Shown piece after piece: positions 19,801-34,800 of a stretch of DNA of 64,000 bases. The stretch lies in assembly GCA_026770025.1 (NCBI GenBank), contig JAMXDE010000008.1, forward strand, positions 2,542,001 to 2,606,000. The letters are read 5' to 3'. The notes below the pieces were generated by a model. The model worked only from the letters and a program-made list of their open reading frames with translations. It had not been told where the DNA came from and made no database searches. The stretch comes from Craspedostauros australis (Eukaryota > Bacillariophyta > Bacillariophyceae > Mastogloiales > Achnanthaceae). A program made the position numbers and the translations under genes. The stretch's first letter is position 1, and each line of letters starts with the position of its first letter.

Positions 19801-22800
19801 ATGGTGAACCTCCCATCGCCGTCCGCCGCGTTCCCTTCGATTGCGGCAACATCGCCGCGCGTCGTCAACCCAATGTCATCGCCCAACGCAGCCAAGGCAG
19901 AGGCGGCCGGGAATAAGATCGATTGGGAGAGCCTGCGCCAGCGGCTCATGGGCGCGGATCTGCGACAGGCGGTCCAGGCGGCAGATGAGATCCTGAGCAG
20001 AATCGAAATCGTCCACACCAAGCTCTACTCCAGCGTGCTTTCCAACCTCATGCCAGTCTTCTCGACGATCCTCACGCACCGCGTCAAGCCCCATCCGGAC
20101 ACCAATTCGATGGAGCACCGGTTGCGCAACAAGATCGTGGAGATCCTCAATCGGCTGCCCAGCAACGAGGGGCTGCGACCGCATGCACCCACTCTGGTGG
20201 CGCTTTCCGTCGACATCCTCAACAAGGATTACGAGCAGAACGCCATTCTGGCATCGGAGATCATATTCGCGCTCTTCAAGTTCTACAGGGTGTTGCCGCA
20301 GGATCACATCCAGCCCTACTTGGACTTTGTCATCGGATCGTACCGTGCTCTGCCTTTGGCCGTCAAGCGGAACTTTCAATTCTCCACCCTCTCTGCAGGG
20401 CCACCTCCGTCAGATGCAGGAACAACAACAACAGCAACACCAGTTGCGACAGCGACGATGACAAGCACAACCAACCAAGGTGTTGCGCAACCCCCGACGC
20501 CAAAAACACCAACAGCACCAACTGCAACATCAACCACAGCACCAATAGCACCAGCACATTCGACTGCGCCAGGACCCGGTGCAGCAACGGTGCCCATGGC
20601 AATCGTGCAAGCAACACAGAGCAATACGCAACCAACCAACCCAGCCGTCGGAACTCCAGTGCGTCCCAAATCAGGCGCGGATACAAGCAGCAACCTACAG
20701 ACACCCGACTCGAGCAAGAGCAAGGCGCAAGCCTTGGCGCCGTCCCCCATCGCTCCTCTCCCAAGCTCACCGATCCCACGACTATCGCTCAGGTCAAACG
20801 CGTCATTCCGTGTCCTCACAGAATGCCCGCTGGTCGCCATACTCATATTCAAGTTCTACCCGAAGTTCCTCAAAACCAACGCATCCGTGCTCATCAACGT
20901 CATGATGGAAGCCCTATCATTGCGCACGCCCCCACTGCACACCATCGTCACGCACAAACAAAAGCTGGACAGTCACGGACAGAGGCTGTACTTTTCTCGG
21001 TCGAGAGAACTTATTGCGGCACAGAGCAAAACCCTGAGCTTCCTCACATTCCTGTTGCGGAGTCTCACGGCAGAACTCAAACCGTACGAAGACAAGCTGG
21101 CGAGCAACGTGGTGGCGCTCATGTCGACATGCCCCACCGACTTTGTCAGCACGCGCAGAGAGCTGCTCGAGTCGACCAGGCAGCTCCTCAACAGCGACCT
21201 CAGAAACGGGTTCTACCGCCACATCGACACTCTCCTGGATGAACGCACCTTGCTGGGATCCCGTCACAGGTCGTCCGATCACACCATCCTGCGTCCGCTT
21301 GCGTACACGACGCTATCCGGCCTTGTGCAGCACATCCGATCGGTCCTCAACATGAATCAGGTCTCGCGCGTTGTCAGCATCTTCTCGCAAGTCCTGCACG
21401 ACACATCCATGACGCTCCCCATCTCGACGCAGTACACGGCTGTGCGATGCCTCCTCAGCGTCGTGGATATGGTGTCCCACAACAAGGATCCGGATCCGCA
21501 GGTTGGTCGAGATATCTTGGTTCGAATCCTTCGCACGCTCGTCGACAAGCTATCTACCGTGCAGAGCTACCTGCCCATCATGCGCGAAGGCGCACGTCAT
21601 CGTACTGGCGCAGATTCTGCTGCTTCGTGCCAACAACAACAACAGCATCAGCAACAGGAAGCGCCGGCCGACCACTTTGCAGGAATCACTGAATCAACCA
21701 GTCTGAAGCTTCCCCCAGGAATTGAACCATCGGAGTCTATCCGCGACATGAAAAGCACGATTCGAGCCATCATCGTGGGACACAAGACCGTCATCTGGTA
21801 CATCAACAACTACCGAGCTCAAAGAGAAAAGGAGAAAATCGAGAATCTGCATCCTCTCCTTGGTTCCAACGAAGAGGTCGCGTCGGCCATGATGAAAATC
21901 ACGCACACCGAATGCGATCTCATCGATCGGTACATCTGCTTGGCCTTCCCTTGCATGAAGATTCTAAACGAAACCAACACTGGGGCTGGCGCTGGCAACG
22001 GCAACGGCACCATTGATCGAAAACCCAGGACTCAGTTCAAATATGTTGGCGGGAAAGTCCACCTCACAGACCAGTACAGGGACTCGCTGACGTATTTTGC
22101 AGCCGCCTTCACGACCATGGATGGGTACGATCTACGTCGCACCTTGGGACGGCGGCTGGATGTGATCATCGAGGCCATAGTCGAGGAACCGGCTGCCATG
22201 CTTGTACCGCGACAGCTGCTCGGGATCAATGCAACAACGAGTTACGAATTCGTGCGCATCCTTCTCGAATTCCTGGTTAGCCGAATGGATGTCCTGAATC
22301 ACAAGCGAACGAAAGATGAGCGCTATATTTCAGATTCAGAAAAACCGCAAGACCATGCCAATTCGTCGACCGTTGATCACGTCGTCCGGCAAACCCAGGA
22401 TCCAATCCCGCCACCCGACAAGGCCGCCAAGAGAGCATCCACCTACCTTCAGCTGTTCGAAAGGGCGCTGAAATCCATGTCAACCTACGGAAACAACGAA
22501 GCGGCCCTGCTACCGCATCTGCGAACGATCGTGACGACTTGCCTCCGGTCATCGCTGGAAACTGCATCGACGCCGGACGAAGGTGACAACTACTACCTCT
22601 TGCTGCGATCGTTGTTCAAATCAATCACCGCTAGCAAACTCGAAGCATCGTATCGTGAGCTGTTTCCTTTGCTACCTCCGGCACTGAACGGCTTGTTCCG
22701 AGTCTTGTCCTCGACCGATGATCAAATCCATCAGGAGAACATCATGGAGCTGATCCTGACGATCCCGGCACGATCGTCGTCACTCTTGCCACACATGAAT

Positions 22801-25800
22801 CTACTGCTGCGGGTGATCGTCCGGGCCTTGCAGTCCAATTCGGTAGAGCTGGCCAACCTGGGGTAAGTGAAGAGCAGAATGCGATGCTATTCATGAGACA
22901 GCGACGATGTCCGCATGCACATATGCACGTGGACCTGAACGTAAACCTGCGAAAGCGTGTGAAGAGGTGCGGGCGAGCGTCGTGCACCTCCGACGAAGCA
23001 ATCCTCGAAAACGGCATCAATCATGCATGACGGGAGCACCGTCTCCACCAATTCCTATGCGATACATAGCGCATCTCACGTCGTTACTTCTCTCTTGCCT
23101 CGATTTGCTTATTATGTTCCTTTTCTGATCGCCAAAGGCTTCGAACGCTTGAATTCTGGGTGGATAACCTCAATCCAGACTTCTTGTATCCCGAATTGTC
23201 CAAAAATGCGGCTTTGTACGCCGATTTGATGCGCGCGCTGTCTCTCCATTTGCGCCCGGCACCATACCAGTACGGATTGCTCACCCTGCGTTTGTTGGGG
23301 AAGCTGGGCGGGAAAAATCGACAAATTCTCCGAGAACCGTTGTCGATACGAAACCCCACCTCTATCATCGATCAGGCGGAAGAACGATTCCGAATCTCTT
23401 GTCTGTGGCATGTTCCCAGCTCTGTGGGAGATGATGCCATGGACATCCAGCAGTCCTCGTTCCAGGTGGACATCCCGTTGACGCAAGTCGTTGATGCTCT
23501 GCGGCATGAGGCCATGCAGCAAGCAACACGAAGCGACACCAGCGATTTGAATGCCACCGATTCTTTGTCGGGCATGCCTTGGGCTGATACGACCAAGTTG
23601 ATGACGACCAAGGTCATCAAAGTGGATCTCGTCGGCTACTGCAAAGATGTGATCGGACAATCAAAGAAATTGCACGCGGTTGAAGCATTCAACATACTCC
23701 AGGCGATTCTCGTCGAGGTTGTGGAGATCAACGGCGGAACAGAGCAGCTTTGCCGCAAGCGACTCGCGCCCAGCCATCTGAACCTGCCGGTTTCTGAGGA
23801 CATCGCCACGATCCAGCGCAACGCCTACAAGCTGAACTGCTGCGAATCGCAGCTTCGGCTCCTCACCGTCGGTCTTCTTTTTGCATCCACCATAAAGTCG
23901 ATTCCTGGTGATGTGGCCGGCGTTGTAGAGGGATTCCTCGTCCATCTTTTGTTGTACGTCCGAGCAAACGAAGAATCGTTCGTGCGGATCGATGGGAATG
24001 GGTCACCAATCAACAGCGAAATGCCCGATGGCACAACGACAGACCCACACACAACATGCATCTTTGCCGAGAATCTTGGCTCGCTCAAACCGTTTGGCTA
24101 CTTCGCGCTGTCCGAGGATCTCCGATTCCATGCCAACCCCTTGGTATGCAACGAAGCTCTTGCAGAGTTTCTGTCCGTGTCGAAGAAAGAGGTGTATGAA
24201 GCCGGACTGAACATGCTGCGAAGGCTTGTGTCTGCTCCAACGGATCCCACGGCATCACCATCAAATTTCCGGGAGAGGTCGCTGGAAGACTTTGATCGCG
24301 GTCAGCTAGTGTTCTATGAAAACCTATTGCACGCCATGTGCGAAACGGTGACGTCGTCGCCATGGAATCGTCGGGAAGGGTTGTACGAAGGCATTTGTAT
24401 CATGCTGCGAGAGCTTGGGTCGGCATGGGGACGGCAATACGAAGCTGAGATCATGAACGTGGCGCTCTTCGCTGTTAAGAGCGCGCCGAAGGAAATGGCT
24501 TCGGTTCGCGTGAGCGCGTTCCGGTTTATGGTGCGAGTGTCATCCGCGCTGTACAAAGGGAGCTTGCATGACAAGCGCAAGGAGAAAGGATTCGTCTGGG
24601 ATCATCTCTCAGGTGTCACCATGCAAGAGATCGGTATGAACTACAACGCAGCCGGTGATAAACCAAGAACCTCCCCGAAGGCAGCCAAGCCTCCAGTTGT
24701 TGCCCCACCAGGCACCATCACTGCCAAACCGGCCATCCCGATAGCACGTCCGCAAACAGCAGCAGTGAATGCGATTCGGCAACCAATCACAGCGATGGCC
24801 ACGGGATCTGCTCCCGCTAGATCGACCAGTGCACCTGCGGTAGCGCCTGCAACAGCGGCAGCGGCATCAATACCAGTTCCAAAAGCAATACCAGCAGCAG
24901 TACCAGCGGCATTACCAGCGACAGCAACGGCAGTTGCACCAGCAGCAGCGGCGGTGGCCCCCAATGTCGGAACGGTGGCCAGGGCCCCGCCAGCGGTACA
25001 GGCCATCCCGATACGTTCCACACCAGTCCCAGCAACCGCAGCTCTTCAACCAAAGCAAGCTGCAGGACATGTTCCAGTTCCCATTGCCACGGCGACTGCG
25101 GCGCCAGCTCCTGTCGTGGTGCGACCGGCAACGACTGCAGCTATCCCTGCAGCGTATGCAACACGACCAGCAATACCAACGCAAGCAGCGGGGGTTGTCG
25201 CGAGTAGAGCATTGCCGCAAGCAACTTCTGGTGCACCATCAGCTGTCACTTCCGTTGCGACTGCACACGTAGCTCCCCCAAATGTCACAATCAAGCACTT
25301 GCCCGCAGCCGAAGCCGGAACGCAACGCCCTCCCCCAACGCAACCTACAACAACACAGCCTGTTCAGCTCCATCCAGCTGTGGCACCCAAGCCAGTTGTT
25401 GCCAACGCACTGCAGGGACAACCAGCTGCAAGCACGAACAAGGTCCATATCCAAAAGCCGTCGGTTGCCACCAAGGCCAACCTCATTGTGCCTTGCAGCG
25501 ATGTACTTCACATGATCATTGTGGAGTTGGCGTCGACCAATCAACTGTCCAGGTATGACCCTCCACCGTTGTTGCAAAATGTCTGATGCCCTTGCACTTT
25601 TGTTTTGGAACGCACCTCACCCGTCCGCTCAATTTGTCCATGCCTTCACCTTCCCAAAATCGCCACCAATTGCGCCTCATCTCTTCACGACAACTAATCA
25701 TCCTGTGCGAGTACAGGATCGCAGCACGGTTCATTCTCCTCAATTTCGTGGTTGATCGATATCCAAAGCACGAGTTGAAGAAGCATTTCGAAAAGCGCAT

Positions 25801-28800
25801 GGCAGCCATTCGACGAGTAATTTTCTCAAGATCGCTCAAGCTGCTCCCGCTTCCAGAACAGGTTGGTGCGGTGGAAGCTCTGTGCATATTTATGGATCAA
25901 ATCCCAGGTCTCATTCCATTGACCGACCAGCACCTACTGGCATTCCTTTCGGAGCTTCTGAAGACAACATCAGTGGCCGATGGTGAGATGCAAGATGCCA
26001 ACTTGCTTGGTTACGTTGTCGACAAAAACGGCCATGCGTTGCAGGCGAAAGATGTTCAGAGCAAGAAAGAGTCGCAACCGAAACCTCAACCCGAGCCTGC
26101 TTCGTCGATGTTTCTGCGGCGGATGTGCGTCGTTGACATTGATGGGACGAAGTTCGTGCTGCCACCGCAGCTTCCTTCGGGCATCCAGTTCCGAGTGTCT
26201 TCGATCTCTCTGCTTAGATCGGTCATCAGGACGCATCCAAATGAATTCTTCACTGCGGAAAGTTCTACCCCAGTCGGTACGTTTGTGTTGGACGTTGGAC
26301 GTTGGACGCTGAATTTTGTGCGTCGTCATGATGATGACCCTCATCTTCGATTGTCGATCCCGCAGATGTGAATTGTTCGGGCCATTTGTCGTTTTTTCCA
26401 CATTTTGTTTGTTTGTTGTTGTCGTCGTTGTCGTCGTCGTTGTCGTTGCCCAGGTTGTCGTTTCTATTCCTTCCTCACCAATACCCATTTTCAACACGGA
26501 CTGTCGGCCGTCGATGTTTCTATGCTTCTCTCATTGGTGTTCTTCGTGCCCGTGAACGCGATCATACCAAAAACATATTTTGTGCACAACGCACACACGT
26601 CCGAGCACTCGTACACACAGGCAACATACGCCCGCATGTCATCAGCCTGCTCTTCCGGTCACTTGTGTCCGATCCTGTCGACTCAGTTGATGCAGCACAT
26701 GCGGCTCTGCGGGATGTCCTAAGCCTCAGCGTCATCCCCACCGCGTCATTGGAAGGTTCGAAGTCCAGATCCCGACTTCCCAAGGAGTTGCTCCAAACAT
26801 GCATCAAGCCAGTTCTGTTGAACCTGAGGGAGTATACTCGTCTGTCGAAGGCGCTCTTGCGGGGACTTTCCCGATTGCTTTCGTTACTGTCATCGTGGTT
26901 CAACAAGACGCTGGGGGAGAAGCTGTTGGATCATTTGCAGCAGTGGGTAGATCCACACCGCATCAGAGTTCAAGAGATTTGGAAGCAGGGGGACGAGCCC
27001 AACGTGGCTGCTGCGATTGTGGGTCTGTTTGCGTTGCTGCCGCACGCCTCCAGCTTCGTGGAACCGTTGGTGAAGACAACGATCAAGCTGGAATCTTGCC
27101 TCCCTGCGTACAAGTCAACGCACGTTGAGTCGCCATTCAGAAAGCCGCTCGCTCAGTACTTGAACAAGCACTGCCAAAGCACGATGATGTTCTTCTTCCA
27201 GCGACTGAAAACGCCTTTGTACAGCGAACTATTCCAATTCATCGTTGCACACGAAGAATCGTTGCCTCTTCGGGAGTATCTGTGCGGTCCACAATGTTCT
27301 GTGAACATTCTCAATGTCTGCTTCGAGAGGCCTCTTGGCATCATTCGACCAGAGAAGCTTGCTGGGGGGCAATCAACGCCAAGGGCTGGAAGCTCCAAAA
27401 CCGCGACCGACTTGTTCGTACTCCACGGCATCCAACCCGACCGTTTGATCAAGATGAGGCAGGAGATCGACACGAAGAAGCGCAAGTTCCTCATCCTGCA
27501 GAAGGAGCACACGCGAGCAGTTGAGGTGCTGCAAGCCAAGAAGGCCGCTGCGTCCAAGGCGAACAGCCCAACTCCAGAAGCCGTGGGAGCCATGGAAGAA
27601 GCCAAGCGCAAGCACAAATCAGCGAAGCTGGCCTACGAGAGGTTTGCGAAAGAGCTGAGCGACTGCAAGCAACGATACACGTCGGAGGCAGCTAGATCCA
27701 ACATCCAATCCAAGGACAAATCCACAAAACCCATGACAACTGAGTACATGGAATTGCAGCACCAAGGTTTCACGCTCGTCCAAAGTCTGATCCGATACAA
27801 CCAGAGCTACCTCAAGTCTCACAGCGACGTGCTCCGAGCATTCCGACTGCTGTGGAGAAGCAACGGGCGCTACTTACGACTGCAGCACGAGGGATCCGTC
27901 CCTCCGCGGTACCAGAGCGAATCGAAGACTCTGGCCAAATTCCTCGTCGATTATGCGAAGCATTCACCAGAGGATGTCGATGTGCTGTTCGAGTTGCCTC
28001 GGGTGTTCCTGCAACCAACGACTGGGGATTACCTGTTCGTCAAGACGTTCCTTTTCGACACCGTCTCGTACGGATTGCAACCATACCAAAAACGCATGAT
28101 CATGCAGCGTTTCTTCGCCCTCCTCGCAGGCGAGAGCTCCGAAGAGACGAAGACTCTGAGCATTCGGCTCGTCGTGTATCCGATGCTCGAGCGGTGCCTC
28201 GAAGGGAAGCAAGATGACACCGTCCCATCAGGCGGCTCACAGGTGATCGTCGATAAAACCACCGTGAATAAGTTCGTTGGCACGATTCTGTTCAAGAGCA
28301 GCACCGCGATCGTATGTGGCAACAAGCTGAAGGTGGAACTCTTGCGAATCTGCCATCTGCTTCTGGCCAAGCGGACGGCGTACTTTGCTGATATCACAAA
28401 AGAGGTCGTGAAGTTTTGTTGGATCTTGCTGAAGAGCGAGGACCCGTCCTGCAAGGGTTGGGCGTTCAAGGTGATCTGCAAGATCATTGCCAATTTCCAA
28501 ACCACGCCGTCCAAGATCGTAGTGCATGTCTACTCGATGCTTCTGCGTCTGCACCAATCCGAAGGCAGGCAGCTGGTTCGCGAAGCTATGAGCACCCTCT
28601 TGCCAGCCTTGGAGGCCAGATTGGACGCGAAGGATGTCCCGAAGATCAACCATCTCGTTCATCGGCTCTTACTTGACGAAGAGAACTTTGCTCCGCTACT
28701 CACGCACGTTTGGCACACTGTCGTGAGCAATCCCACCGTATTTGAATCCAGTCGCAGCGATTTCAGCAGATGCATGGTCAATTCTCTGAATCGTGTCGGG

Positions 28801-31800
28801 CTTCAAGTGAACGGCCCGTTCGAAAATAGGCTCCTTTGCGTATCAGTCATCGAGCTGATACTTCGATGGCACGAGGAAGATGATTCTGCAACGGCGGAAC
28901 AAGCGTCGATGGCAGCATCACCTCGGCGAAATAGCAAGCGACCGATCAAAGGTGTTGTTGACGACGGCGCAACATCTGTTTCTCCAGAGAAGAAACGCAA
29001 AACTGAATCTGGGACGATTGTGGTCGCAGCGGGTGCTGCTCCAACAAGAAGAGGACTGCGAGTCAATCTATCCGCTGCAATGGTACGTTCTGTGTTTTCT
29101 TGTTGTGATTTGTCTCATCGCGTCCCTTGCCTTGGTTCATCTTCTGACTTGCCATTCATTTGTGAATTTTGTCTCCGTTTTTATTCGTTGCGTGCGCTGG
29201 ACGATTGCATACGATCACACACCACGCATGCGATTATGATACAACTCATCAATCTCACGCAACCATGGCAAAACAAAACAAAAAACTGTGCATGCTTGTA
29301 TTGAGTAGGTTGATTCCATTGGCAACTTTCTGGTCCGTCTCAAGAATCTCTTGGCAGATCAAAAGATCGATGCAGCAAACAACAACATCGGCAGCAGGAT
29401 CATCAAACTGCTGAGAACTGTGCTGCAACGTTGGCCGAGCTGCGTGCTGAGATCGGAGTACTTTGAAAATACCGTCCAGCTTTGCAGGGAAGACAATCTG
29501 TTGGGTGGAAGCAAGGAGGCTGCACCAACACCAGCTCGCAAGGTGGCAGGCAAGACGCAGAAATCGGCAACCCAGCAAGCGAAAGTGGAGGTTCCCGGCA
29601 TGAATCCGCTTTTGCTCGTTTCTTGCTTGGAATTCCTGATCATCGTGGCCGAGTGCGCCCCGACCAATCCAATTCTCACTCTCAACGGTGCCCACTTCAA
29701 GGAGATTGTCACCGCAGCCTTCAGATGTTGCACCAGGACAGGTCACAGAGCCGTGAAAAGCACCCTGCATCAATTCATCGTCACGATGTGTTCGCTGCAT
29801 GCGCGCAGCGGTCAAGTTAGCATCCTGACCAACGCCATCGGCGTAAGCCTTGAATACATCATTCTCAAGGGGAGCGTTATTGGCCACATCGCCACTGGCA
29901 GCGGCAACGGCAGCCACACTGGGCCGACATCGCCATCTCGATATCTTCGTCACGCATCGACAAGGTCCCCTTCAGCAGAATCACAGAAGGATTTGGAAAT
30001 GCTCCATTTCTGCTTGCATGCTGTCGAGGAAATAGACTCCAAACATAGCGGATACGTGGAGAAGTACACCGGTGCTCTCCTTCGTGCAGCGGAGAACTTG
30101 GCCCGGACTCATCTGCAAGATGCTGCGTTCAAGCAGAAGCAGCTTGGCACATCCCAGGCAGGCACCTCGAGCATTCCGCAACGATTCCGAAGTCCAACGG
30201 AGGGAATCCTGGTGGAGTCAACAAGGCAGCAGCTATCCGCAAGAAACATAGCTCATCCGCTACGGGCAGCCGGTGGGCAGGACGCTTACCCCGCCGCAGA
30301 ACTCGAGCCAGGTAGCATCACCTTGCAAGTCTTGTCTAGGCTGATCCAAATCCTTGGCAACGGCAGCCTTGTGCACTCGTTCAGCAAGGACAGAAAGCAG
30401 TTCTTGCAGATCATTGGCAACATTTTGGAAGCGTCCAACAACGTGCATATGCTGTTGGTGGCGGTGCGCTGTGTATCCACATGGCTGTTCCAGCCCAGTC
30501 GATCATGCCCGATGACGAGCAAGGAGAAGAAGAGCATCGCAGAAAAGCTGGCTGTAATCGACTTCAACAACCTTTCGGATATCGTCGCACAACCCGTGAT
30601 TGACGTCGTCACTGGACTGCTTGTCTCGTTATCGAGAGAAGGAGGTGAAGGAGATGGCGTGCGGCACTCTCCAACGTTGAGACACAGCGATGCACAGGTT
30701 GAATCTGTGGGAGGATCAAGATCGGTTTGGAGCATTTCATCCCATATGCTGTTGGTTGGATTTTCCCTGACGCCGAACGCTCTTGTTCGGGAACAGATTC
30801 TGAAGATTCTCGTCACGGAACTAAGTGGGACCCTCGCGGGAACAGGAGCAGGATCCGGTACCCTGACATCACCATCGGGCAATACATTGAGCCGTATCCT
30901 GTATGGATTACTCTGCTGCCGTTTCGAAGGCCTTGGTGGGCGAAGCATCGCTCTTCCTCTTGTGGATGTGATGCTGTCCATGATCGTGCCTGATTTCACA
31001 AACACCGCTAAGCTGATTCCTGAGAACGCGCCTGGCCAAGGCGAGGTGGAATCTGCGTTTGTTGCGCCAGAGCACATGAAGTCTGCTCATGACACATTTG
31101 TGCAGCACATTGCGAAGATGAGATCGAAGGAGACACGTCGCGGTTTGGTGCTATCCTTACGGCGCTTTGTGCACGGCGCCGTCGATGTCGCTGAAGAATT
31201 ACTCAGCGTCCTCATGGCTGCTGCCTGGAGGGAAGTTGGCGACGATGGGTTGCGATTGGAGCTGGCGGGTGCAATGAACAGGTTGGTTGCGCAGCCGTTC
31301 CATTCACAGATATTGAAGAGCAATACGAAAGGTTGGCATTCCGGCTTCTCCAAGAACAGTGTCAAGACCATGCTGCAGGCCATGGGCAAGCTTCAGCCAC
31401 TGCCGCAAACCGACCCGCGGATGTTGACGGTTCTGGCAGAGAACTACAACTGCTGGTACGAGGCCCTTTCGATCCTGGAGAAGCAACGGTCAGTTCTCTC
31501 GTCGTCGTCGAGCTCAGGTTCGGCTCGCGAGCTGTTGGAAACCACAGTGGAAGCCATACAGGGGTGCTATTCAAAGCTTGGGGAGAGTGATCTCGCCATG
31601 AATGCTTTGCTGGAGCTCTGCGACGTACCCGAGACGAAACAATCCGTCTCGTTGGACCTACACGGAAGGGTTGCAGAGGCACTAGATGCGTACACCGACC
31701 TCATCGAACTCGTCGAGACAGGGCAAGTTTCCCCATCCGAGCCAGAGATGCAGCTCTGGGAAGACCGATGGGTCCAGCTGCAAAGAGAGCAGTGTCAGCT

Positions 31801-34800
31801 GGACGTGGTATCGGAATACGCCACGTCATCATGCAATTCGCTATTGATGCTGGAATGCGCATGGAAGGAACGCAATTGGGAGAAGGTCAGATCGCTCTGC
31901 ACGTCCGCGCCGCTGATTGCCGCGGTCGAAGCCGGTGATCCAACCGTGAAGCTCAGCGAAACATTGCTTGCGGTTGCCGATGGAAAGCTCAACAAAGTGG
32001 AGAACCTCCATGCCCAGACCGCACAGCTCGTGCTGAAGCAATGGCAGCTATTTCCGGCACTGTGCAGCGGAAGTCATGCGCATGCATCGCTGTTACATTT
32101 CTTCCACCGTCTTGTGGAGATCCGCGAAAGTGGACAAATCATGGTGGAGACCAGCAACCATGCAAGCACGAAGACAGTGCCGGACCTGAAGAACTTGCTG
32201 AGTGCTTGGCGGCACCGTCTGCCAAACGATTGCGAGATGCTCGGGATGTGGGACGAGCTGCTGACATGGCGAACTCACATGTTCAATGCTGTCACGTCAA
32301 ACTTTCACTGGAGCGACCCAAGCGTGCTTGTGACGCTGCACGACAGGCCATGGACGGCGATCCGAATGTCCAAGACTGCCAGAAAGCACGGCATGAGAGA
32401 GACTGCTCTGCTGTTGCTGAATCGACTCACAGACAGCCGAACCATGGAGGTGTCCGACATCTACCAGAGGTTGCGAGAGCAAATACTGTCATACAAAAAT
32501 CCCGAGTCTGACTTGGAACGCACCGGTGGACTCAACCTCATCAACACCACCAATCTGTCATTCTTCGATCAGCAGCAAAAGAGCGAGATTTTTCGATTGA
32601 AGGCCATCTTCCTCGCCTCCCTCGGCAGCAGATCCAAGTCCAACCAGGCGTACTGCCACTCCGCGCAGATATGCCAGACGCACGCGCGGACGTGGATAAG
32701 CTGGGGCGGGCTGTGGTCGTCGATGGGGTCGTTGTCGGAGAAGCAGGCGGAACAGCTTGCCGCGAAGGCGGCGACTCCCGCAGAAGCGAAGGATGCCAGA
32801 GCAGCAGCAGCCAAGAAGGTCGCACAATACTTCGCGCAGGCCATGGGATGCTACATCGAGGCCATCCAGATAGAAACCGCGGAACGTTCCAGAATCCACC
32901 TGCCAAAGTGTCTGTGGATGCTCACCAGGGATGGGGCGTCGCCTGGTCTTCTCTGTCAGACCTTGGAGAACCGCGGCAAGTCGCTTCCTTCGTGGGTTTG
33001 GCTGCCGTGGATACCACAGCTGCTGACGAGTCTTTGCCGTGCGGAGGGGATATGCGCGAAGTCCATCCTCACGAGGGTCGTCAAGTGCTATCCCCAGGCG
33101 GTGTACTACTCGCTGCGTGCGTTCTACCTCGAACGTCGGGACGTGGAACGTGCCAAGGGGATCAGCGCAACATCGAGCCAGCACATGAATTCGGTTTCCT
33201 CGGCAGAAGAGTTGATGTCAACGCTGCGACGATCCCACGCGTCACTTTGGAGTCCGCTTGAGGCGATACTGGAAGAATTAATTGTCAAATTCCGTCCTTC
33301 GTACGAGGAGGAGCTGCTGGTGACGATCTCACTGCTGTTGGAACGCGCAGAGACACATTCAGAGCGTTCTTCGCTGCCGGACGAGGCTCGTAAGGAACAC
33401 GAGGACGCGATGCTGTCGTCGTGGTCCAAGACACTCAGCAGGATCGCGGCCAAATTCTTCAGGACTACGGACGCATCCACGATGTCCAGCCGTCGCGACG
33501 AAAGGATCAAGAAGACGGCCGAGTTCAAGAGGAAGTACAAGGTGGAGTTCGAAAGAGACTTTAGACTGGGACAATCGCAGCAACAACAACAACCACCACC
33601 ACAGTCGACTGACAGGCCCGAAGCCAAGGCGCCAGGCGCAGCCACCAAGCCAGAATTCACGCTCCAAGAGTACATCGTGCGGTTACAAAAATGGAAACGA
33701 AAGCTCGAATCCCAGGTTGCTTGCACGCCCAAGAAGCTGCCGCTTATCGAGTCGTCTCAGCCGTTGGCCATGTTCGCGGGTGAGGTGCCCGATCTTTGGC
33801 CAGGATCGTGCGATCCGAGGCAGTTGATGACGTTATCCGAACGCGAGAAGATCAACGGAGAATCGTCAGGACAATCGGGGACTGCGTCGTCTTCCGCGGC
33901 AGACGCGAAGAGAGCCGCGAACGCAGCTACAAATGCGACCATCGTGGCGATGGCGAGAGAGGGCATCGGTGGTGATTTCGGAGGGGGTTCCGTGGCCATT
34001 GAGATTCCCGGCCAGTACTGTCCGAACTCCTGTACGTCTTCGGACATGAGACCGAACCCTGAGCTTCATGTGAAGTTGGTTCGATTCCAACCCTTCGTCG
34101 AAGTCATCAGACGCAACGACCAGCTCGTGCGCAGGGCGGGGATGGTTGGCAGCGATGGACGAACGTACCGCTTCCTCCTGCAATTCGCCATCCCTTACTG
34201 GACCAGGACGGACGAAAGAGCTGCGCAAACCGCGTACGTGATCGACAAGTTCTTACGCCGGCACATGGGAAGTGCCAAAATGTTCCTCTCCGTCCAGCCA
34301 AACGCCGCCATTCCAGTTGCGCAGAGACTCCGCATGACACTCGATGTCGATTCGAGGATGTCGCTGGACGAGGTTTGGAGGCATTCTGAGCCCGAAAAGC
34401 ACGAGCAGATTGCAGGTCAGTTCCTGCACGGCATCAAAACGAAGATCGGTGGGAAACTGGTGACAACATCAACTGTGGATGACAAGAGGTCGGTGGAAAG
34501 AGCTGCGCGGCTGGAGGTCTACAACAACATCGTCGAGAAGGAGGTTGACAAGGATATCTTACGGGATTTCATCTTGAAGAGCTTTCCCAATCCGGAGTGC
34601 TTCTTCCAATTCCGTAAGTCATTCGCAACTCAAGTCGCGGTCAATTCGTTGCTCCAATACGCATTTTCGACGGCTGAACGCACGCCGTCCAGGTTCGTCA
34701 TGGTGATGTCCGATGGGCGCGTGTTGTCGCCTGACTTCCGCGTATCGTACTCCAACCAGGGCTTCATCGAAAGTCAATTGGTGCCGTACCGAATGACACC

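Noticed and set aside
21519-21529. tRNA T-loop-like GGTTCGAATCC
   Set aside because: Lies inside TRRAP coding sequence and has no acceptor stem or anticodon arm around it.
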